From Wenzhouxiangellaceae bacterium (GTDB lineage: Bacteria; Pseudomonadota; Gammaproteobacteria; Xanthomonadales; Wenzhouxiangellaceae), in NCBI GenBank assembly GCA_028289455.1, contig JANQPN010000052.1, positions 22,129 to 86,128 of the forward strand: a stretch of 64,000 nt of DNA, in the 5' to 3' direction. Position numbers and translations under genes: made by a program. Below are positions 59,313 to 64,000 of this stretch, in pieces. Below the pieces are notes generated by a model that had not been told where the DNA came from, did no database searches, and saw only the letters and a program-made list of their open reading frames with translations. The stretch's first letter is position 1; each line of letters begins with the position of its first letter.

Positions 59313-60211
59313 GCAGCGCGACGGCAACCGCGCACAGTAGTACCAGCCGTAAAACAGTGCGCAGCCGCTCGTTGTGGGCAGATGCCTGGCGCCGCCTGCT
59401 GAGAAATCGTGCGGCGGTTATCTCTGCAGTAATCTTATCTGTGATGGCACTGCTGGTGATTGTCGGACCGATGATCAGTCCCTGGGACGGCGAGCAGCCT
59501 GACTGGGATTACAGCTATCACCCGCCATCAATAGAGCAGTCACACTGGTTCGGTACCGACGCCATCGGCCGGGATTTATTTGTCCGTACGCTCACTGGCG
59601 GGCGGGTATCGCTGGCGCTGGGCATTCTGGCCACCATTGTCAGTCTGTTGATCGGCGTTGCCTACGGCGCCATAGCGGGTTATTACGGTGGCCGCCTGGA
59701 CAGCATCATGATGCGGCTGGTGGATATTCTGTATGCCATGCCGTTCATGTTTTTTGTGATATTGCTGATGGTGTTTTTCGGGCGCAATTTCTTTTTGATA
59801 TTTATTGCCATCGGGGCGGTCAACTGGCTGGATATGGCGCGCATTGTCCGGGGGCAGACTTTAAGCCTGCGCAATAAGGATTTTGTGCTGGCTGCGGAAA
59901 CCATCGGAGTACAGCCGGCGGCCATAATCCGTCGGCATATCGTTCCCAATCTGCTCGGCGTGGTGGTGGTGTACGTTACCCTGACCATTCCCCAGGTGAT
60001 TCTGGTTGAGTCGTTCATGAGCTTTCTGGGGCTGGGGGTTCAGGAACCCTCTGCCAGCTGGGGGGCGCTGGTGAATGATGGCGCACAGGAAATCGAAACG
60101 GCACCCTGGCTGCTAATGTTTCCAGCCAGTTTTCTGGCCCTGACCCTGTTTTGTTTTAACTTTCTGGGTGACGGCCTGCGTGATGCGCTGGACCCCAAGG
60201 ATCATCTGTAG
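59309..60211 (+). CDS. oppC: oligopeptide ABC transporter permease OppC
   Basis: 300 residues. A hydrophilic N-terminus leads to helix 1 (AVISAVILSVMALLVIVGP), then HWFGTDAIGRDLFVRTLTGG, the OppC/DppC signature, and the EAA loop NKDFVLAAETIGVQPAAII. It pairs with OppB as the second permease. It overlaps oppB by ATGA, and its stop is directly followed by the oppD ATG. Confidence 0.93.
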   Translation: MSSATATAHSSTSRKTVRSRSLWADAWRRLLRNRAAVISAVILSVMALLVIVGPMISPWDGEQPDWDYSYHPPSIEQSHWFGTDAIGRDLFVRTLTGGRVSLALGILATIVSLLIGVAYGAIAGYYGGRLDSIMMRLVDILYAMPFMFFVILLMVFFGRNFFLIFIAIGAVNWLDMARIVRGQTLSLRNKDFVLAAETIGVQPAAIIRRHIVPNLLGVVVVYVTLTIPQVILVESFMSFLGLGVQEPSASWGALVNDGAQEIETAPWLLMFPASFLALTLFCFNFLGDGLRDALDPKDHL

Positions 60212-61225
60212 ATGAGCGCTGCAGACAACACTGTTTCGGCGGAGGCCAAGCCGGCATCGCGGCCGTTGCTGGAAGTCAAGGACCTGAATGTTCGTTTCAG
60301 CACGCCTGAAGGTGAAGTGCATGCGGTCAACAGCCTGGATTTCAGCATTTCTCCTGGCGAGGTAATGGCCATCGTGGGCGAATCCGGCTCTGGTAAAACC
60401 CAGACTTCCCTGGCGATTATGGGGCTGCTGGCGGAGAACGGCAGCGCCAGCGGTGAGGTGCTGTATCACGGGCATGACCTGCTGGCCATGGAGCGCAGCC
60501 AGCTGAACAGCATCCGCGGCAGTGAAATCGCCATGATTTTCCAGGATCCCGGTGCTTCATTAAACCCCTATCTGACCATTGGCACACAGATGACCGAAGT
60601 GCTGGTGCGGCATCGCGGTATGACGCAGTCTGCCGCCAACGCACGTGCCTGTGAGATGCTGCATCAGGTCCGTTTGACCGATGCGGACCGGCGTATGCGT
60701 CAGTATCCGCATGAACTCTCCGGTGGCATGCAGCAAAGGATCATGATTGCCATGGGACTGCTGTGCCGGCCACGGCTGTTGATTGCCGATGAACCGACCA
60801 CCGCGCTGGATGTGACGGTACAGGCCGATATCAATCAGTTGATGATGGATCTGCGCAGGAAATATGACACCGCGATATTGCTGATTACCCACGATCTGGG
60901 CGTGGTCGCGGGTCTGGCGGATACCGTTGCGGTGATCTACGCGGGCCAGATGATGGAATACGCCCCGGTCAGAGATTTGTATTATCGGCCACAGCACCCC
61001 TACAGCCGCGGGCTGGTGCGTTCGGTGCCCCGGCTGGATCAGCGCGGCGATCAGGTATTGCGGGCTATTCCCGGCAATCCGCCCAATCTGTTGGATATGC
61101 CTTCCGGCTGCCCGTTTCGAGACCGCTGCGAACATGCCTACAGCGACTGTACCGCCTATCCATTATTGCGCACCGGTCGTGAGGATTCTCTGGTGCGTTG
61201 TCACCTGGACAAATTGCCGGATTAA
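60212..61225 (+). CDS. oppD: oligopeptide ABC transporter ATPase OppD
   Basis: 337 residues. Walker A is GESGSGKTQ (about 57-65), the ABC signature LSGGMQQR, Walker B LLIADEPTTALD, and the H-loop ITHDLG. The C-terminal oligopeptide/dipeptide-type extension contains the FeS-type cysteine cluster (CPFRDRCEHAYSDC with a later RCHLDK). Together with OppF it powers peptide import. The stop codon overlaps the oppF start by one base (TAATG). Confidence 0.93.
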   Translation: MSAADNTVSAEAKPASRPLLEVKDLNVRFSTPEGEVHAVNSLDFSISPGEVMAIVGESGSGKTQTSLAIMGLLAENGSASGEVLYHGHDLLAMERSQLNSIRGSEIAMIFQDPGASLNPYLTIGTQMTEVLVRHRGMTQSAANARACEMLHQVRLTDADRRMRQYPHELSGGMQQRIMIAMGLLCRPRLLIADEPTTALDVTVQADINQLMMDLRRKYDTAILLITHDLGVVAGLADTVAVIYAGQMMEYAPVRDLYYRPQHPYSRGLVRSVPRLDQRGDQVLRAIPGNPPNLLDMPSGCPFRDRCEHAYSDCTAYPLLRTGREDSLVRCHLDKLPD

Positions 61226-62304
61226 TGATGGGTATGAATAAACCTGCTGCGGAAAGCTCAGCGACAGCCACGGTTACCACTCAGCCGGTATTGACGGTCG
61301 ATAAGGTCAGTTATCAGTATCAGATCAGCAGTGGCGACTGGTTGCATCGCAAGCAGCTGAGTCTGCAGGCATTACAGCAGGTCAGTTTTAATCTGCACCG
61401 CGGAGAAACGCTGGGAGTAGTGGGGGAATCGGGCTCCGGCAAATCAACTCTCGCAAGGGTAGTGCTGGGACTGCTGACACCGGATGAAGGACAGGTGTGC
61501 TGGCGTGGGGAAATACTGCATGATCTGGATGAGGAGCAGTTACGCAGTAAACGCAAGGAACTGCAGCTGGTGTTTCAGGACCCGCAGGCTGCGCTTAATC
61601 CACGAATGACCATCGGTGAGATTCTGGCCGAACCCTTGAACACCTTTTTCCCGAAAATGGCACCGGTTCAGGTGCGTGAAAGGGTCCGCGGCATGCTGAA
61701 AATGGTCGGTATTCTGCCCAATCAGGTTAACCGTTATGCGCATGAGTTCTCCGGTGGCCAGTGCCAGCGTATCGGTATCGCGCGGGCACTGATTCTGAAT
61801 CCACGGCTGCTGGTATGTGACGAGCCGGTGTCGGCACTGGACGTATCCATTCAGGCGCAGATTATTCACCTGCTGCAGGATCTGCAGCGGAAACTGCAGT
61901 TGTCGATGATTTTCATTGCGCACGATTTGAGCGTGGTGCGTTATATCAGCGACCGGGTCCTGGTGATGTATCTTGGGCAGGTCATGGAACTGGCGGACTG
62001 TGATGCTTTATATGCACAGCCGCTGCACCCGTATACCCGTGCACTGATTCAATCGGTACCGATACCCGACCCGGATCTGGAGCACGCACATACCGAACGT
62101 GGGCTACGTGGTGAACCGCCGTCACCACTCAGTCCGCCGGTGGGCTGTCCGTTCAGCACCCGATGCCCTTATGCAGTGGACCGCTGTCATCAGGAACGGC
62201 CGCTTTTGCGTCCCTATAAGGACCGTTTGATAACCTGCCATCGTGTTGAAGAGCTGGCTGATGAATTTACCGCATCTGAAGTGCGCCCGTCAGCACGCAG
62301 CTAG
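61225..62304 (+). CDS. oppF: oligopeptide ABC transporter ATPase OppF
   Basis: About 359 residues. Walker A GESGSGKST, signature FSGGQCQR, Walker B LLVCDEPVSALD, H-loop FIAHDLS, and the C-terminal cysteine cluster CPFSTRCPYAVDRC. The N-terminus carries an extra 25-residue Thr/Ala-rich stretch. ATG 61225 overlaps the oppD stop; ATGs at 61228 and 61234 are equally possible. No oppA substrate-binding gene follows; the next gene is an unrelated lipoprotein. Confidence 0.92.
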   Translation: MMGMNKPAAESSATATVTTQPVLTVDKVSYQYQISSGDWLHRKQLSLQALQQVSFNLHRGETLGVVGESGSGKSTLARVVLGLLTPDEGQVCWRGEILHDLDEEQLRSKRKELQLVFQDPQAALNPRMTIGEILAEPLNTFFPKMAPVQVRERVRGMLKMVGILPNQVNRYAHEFSGGQCQRIGIARALILNPRLLVCDEPVSALDVSIQAQIIHLLQDLQRKLQLSMIFIAHDLSVVRYISDRVLVMYLGQVMELADCDALYAQPLHPYTRALIQSVPIPDPDLEHAHTERGLRGEPPSPLSPPVGCPFSTRCPYAVDRCHQERPLLRPYKDRLITCHRVEELADEFTASEVRPSARS

Positions 62305-62358
62305 TGCGGCCGTTATAATGTGACGGTTGAAATGAATTAATCCGGGAATACTCGATCC

Positions 62359-62925
62359 GTGAAACGAATTATCTGGTTGTTATCGGTGGCTGTACTGTTG
62401 GTCAGCGGCTGTGGAAGAAGCGACAATCTGGTGGAAACCCAGCGTCAGGTAGCGCGATCCATCGTGGTCGGCATGACGGTGGATGCCATTCAGCTGAGCG
62501 CATTTGAAAATATTTACGCCAACGAACTGCGCACCGAAGGTGATGTGGTCTGCCTGGTGGCTACCGGTTTGCCGGATTTAAGTGAAGGCGTTAACTCTGC
62601 GTCGCTGCTGACTGCTGCAGCTTCGGCGAACGCCACTGCAATAATCGTCAACCGCATGGTGCCGGTCAGTGCCCGTGGTGATTCAGCCGGCACTCTGAGT
62701 GATTATATCCAGGCGATTACACCGCTGCAGCGGGTGCCGGGCAACGAAGGATTGATTGAAAGCCGGGTATTCAGTGTTGAGGACGGCTCTCTGCTGTGGA
62801 GCAGATGGTCTCAGCCGGTTAACCCGCGGGGGCGGCTGAAAGATCTGGCACGTGAGGCCCAGCGTCTGGCTGATGACCTGGCCGGTGATGATGTCATCAA
62901 GCCGGTGATCATAGAAGCCATATAG
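62359..62925 (+). CDS. lipoprotein, unknown function
   Basis: 188 residues starting with GTG at 62359. A signal peptide with lipobox LVSGC (about Cys19) predicts envelope anchoring. The mature part is alpha/beta (VARSIVVGMTVDAIQLSAFE; later FSVEDGSLLWSRWSQPV) without a named family. It follows oppF by 54 bases in the same direction but is not an OppA-type binding protein. A GC-rich, hairpin-prone region separates it from the helicase gene. Confidence 0.75.
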   Translation: MKRIIWLLSVAVLLVSGCGRSDNLVETQRQVARSIVVGMTVDAIQLSAFENIYANELRTEGDVVCLVATGLPDLSEGVNSASLLTAAASANATAIIVNRMVPVSARGDSAGTLSDYIQAITPLQRVPGNEGLIESRVFSVEDGSLLWSRWSQPVNPRGRLKDLAREAQRLADDLAGDDVIKPVIIEAI

Positions 62926-63071
62926 TTACAGAACTGATCGATCCGCTGCTCAGCAGTGGGTCGGTAATCCCAACCGGCCACCTGTGGCAGCGGCTTGCTG
63001 TTACAATAGTCCGCATCCAATCCCTCTAACCCCGGCAGCACTATCGCTGCTGCATGACATATAGGTTTTCC

Positions 63072-64000
63072 ATGTCGTCTCAAAATTCTCGATTTGAGCA
63101 ATTCGGGCTGGCGCCCGAACTGCTGGTTATGCTGCAGCAGCTGGGTTACGAATCTCCTTCACCGATTCAGGCAGCCACCATTCCCGAGCTGATGCAGGGC
63201 CGGGACGTTGTCGGTCAGGCACAAACCGGGACCGGTAAAACGGCTGCGTTTGCGTTGCCGTTGCTGACCCGTCTGAATACCCGGGACAAATATCCCCAGG
63301 TGCTGGTGTTAACACCTACCCGGGAGCTGGCTATCCAGGTCGCTGAAGCATTTCAGCGTTACGCCGCGGAACTGAAAGGTTTTCATGTATTGCCGATTTA
63401 CGGTGGACAGGCATACGGCAGTCAGCTTAAACAACTGAAGCGCGGCCCACAGGTCATCGTCGGTACGCCCGGACGGATCATGGATCATATGCGCCGGAAT
63501 TCACTGAAGCTGGACCGGCTGTCTGCACTGGTTCTGGATGAAGCCGATGAAATGCTGAAGATGGGCTTTATCGAAGATGTGGAGTGGATTCTGGAACAGA
63601 CCCCGGAGTCACGTCAGACCGCCTTGTTTTCGGCCACCATGCCGAATGAGGTGCGGCGGATTGCACAACAGCATTTAAGTGATCCCAGTGAAATTACCAT
63701 CAAGGTCAAAACCGCGACAGCCGATACCATCAATCAGCGTTACTGGCTGGTGCAGGGGGTGCATAAGCTGGATGCTTTGACACGAATTCTGGAAACCGAA
63801 GAATTTGATGCCATCATCATTTTCGTCAGAACCCGTAATGCTACCAATGAACTGGCTGAAAAGCTGCAGGCACGCGGTTACGCCACCAGCGCATTAAATG
63901 GAGACATCGCCCAGGATCAGCGAGAACGGACCGTCAACCGCCTGAAGCAGGGCAAACTGGATATCCTGGTGGCTACCGACGTAGCGGCACGGGGGCTGGA
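63072..64000 (+). CDS. deaD: DEAD-box RNA helicase, DeaD/CsdA type (partial, runs off window)
   Basis: The frame is open from the ATG at 63072 to the end of the window (309 complete codons). Motifs in order: Q motif around residues 8-33 (FEQFGLAPELL, SPIQ), Walker A AQTGTGKT (50-57), PTREL, GTPGR, DEAD in LDEADEM, SAT in FSATMP, then IIFVRTRNAT and VATDVAARGL of the second RecA domain. The early sequence matches DeaD/CsdA, which acts in ribosome assembly and mRNA decay, especially in the cold. The C-terminal domain that would confirm DeaD lies outside the window. The CDS continues past 64000. Confidence 0.9.
   Translation, partial: MSSQNSRFEQFGLAPELLVMLQQLGYESPSPIQAATIPELMQGRDVVGQAQTGTGKTAAFALPLLTRLNTRDKYPQVLVLTPTRELAIQVAEAFQRYAAELKGFHVLPIYGGQAYGSQLKQLKRGPQVIVGTPGRIMDHMRRNSLKLDRLSALVLDEADEMLKMGFIEDVEWILEQTPESRQTALFSATMPNEVRRIAQQHLSDPSEITIKVKTATADTINQRYWLVQGVHKLDALTRILETEEFDAIIIFVRTRNATNELAEKLQARGYATSALNGDIAQDQRERTVNRLKQGKLDILVATDVAARGL

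Overview
The window looks like a chromosomal segment of a free-living, aerobic, probably aquatic gammaproteobacterium. The evidence is an oppBCDF peptide transporter, a 67K-type sppA, xthA, elaA, a DeaD-type RNA helicase, two TonB-dependent receptors, many Sec-exported proteins and a CGFS glutaredoxin. No tRNA, rRNA or CRISPR array was seen. Most genes are moderately GC-rich. Three zones are visibly AT-richer: the left edge (1-2900), a 2.7 kb insert (8079-10757), and the giant Rhs gene with its downstream gene (43728-55908, most strongly its 3' part).

Layout. 1-2706: the 5' part of a huge leftward gene (transglutaminase-like + DUF4011 + superfamily 1 helicase) of a class linked to phage defence. 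2890-7889: small accessory genes (membrane coiled-coil protein, NHL-type lipoprotein, Cys-rich secreted protein, TMEM175-like channel, GH18 enzyme, ArsR/AHSA1 pair). 7909-10865: the most striking part. A single gene fusing an OmpR/CadC-type winged helix to a membrane-anchored KAP P-loop NTPase lies in an AT-rich insert. The insert is bounded by two 108-bp, about 92% identical direct repeats, which are two versions of the 3' end of a sodium:solute symporter gene. Upstream of the KAP gene are a palindrome and an array of about four 121-bp tandem units. I read this as a small mobile, candidate defence unit that inserted at the 3' end of the symporter gene and supplied a replacement 3' end.

10723-16388: a compact six-gene leftward operon (symporter, queuosine-precursor-type transporter, PLP dehydratase, DUF4286, DUF3667, NAD-dependent epimerase), divergent from a MATE exporter. 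17997-20644: sppA and a tropinone-reductase-like SDR. 20671-23323: TonB receptor plus a small exported protein. 23388-25523: ECF sigma factor, putative anti-sigma factor and DUF4097 adhesin-like protein. 25530-36275: housekeeping and stress genes, including a glutaredoxin-HesB-rhodanese fusion, a PDZ-hydrolase fusion, an orphan Tat-type molybdopterin oxidoreductase subunit and a SET-domain gene overlapping xthA. 36386-43168: haem-type TonB receptor, M19 dipeptidase and a sortilin-like beta-propeller protein.

43728-55908: a 3887-residue Sec-exported SpvB/YD-repeat/Rhs protein with a polymorphic C-terminal toxin-like domain, followed by a small acidic candidate immunity gene. 56070-58219: a metzincin protease with an overlapping partner, and DUF3429. 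58374-62304: oppBCDF without oppA. 62359-64000: a lipoprotein and the start of a DEAD-box RNA helicase that runs off the window.
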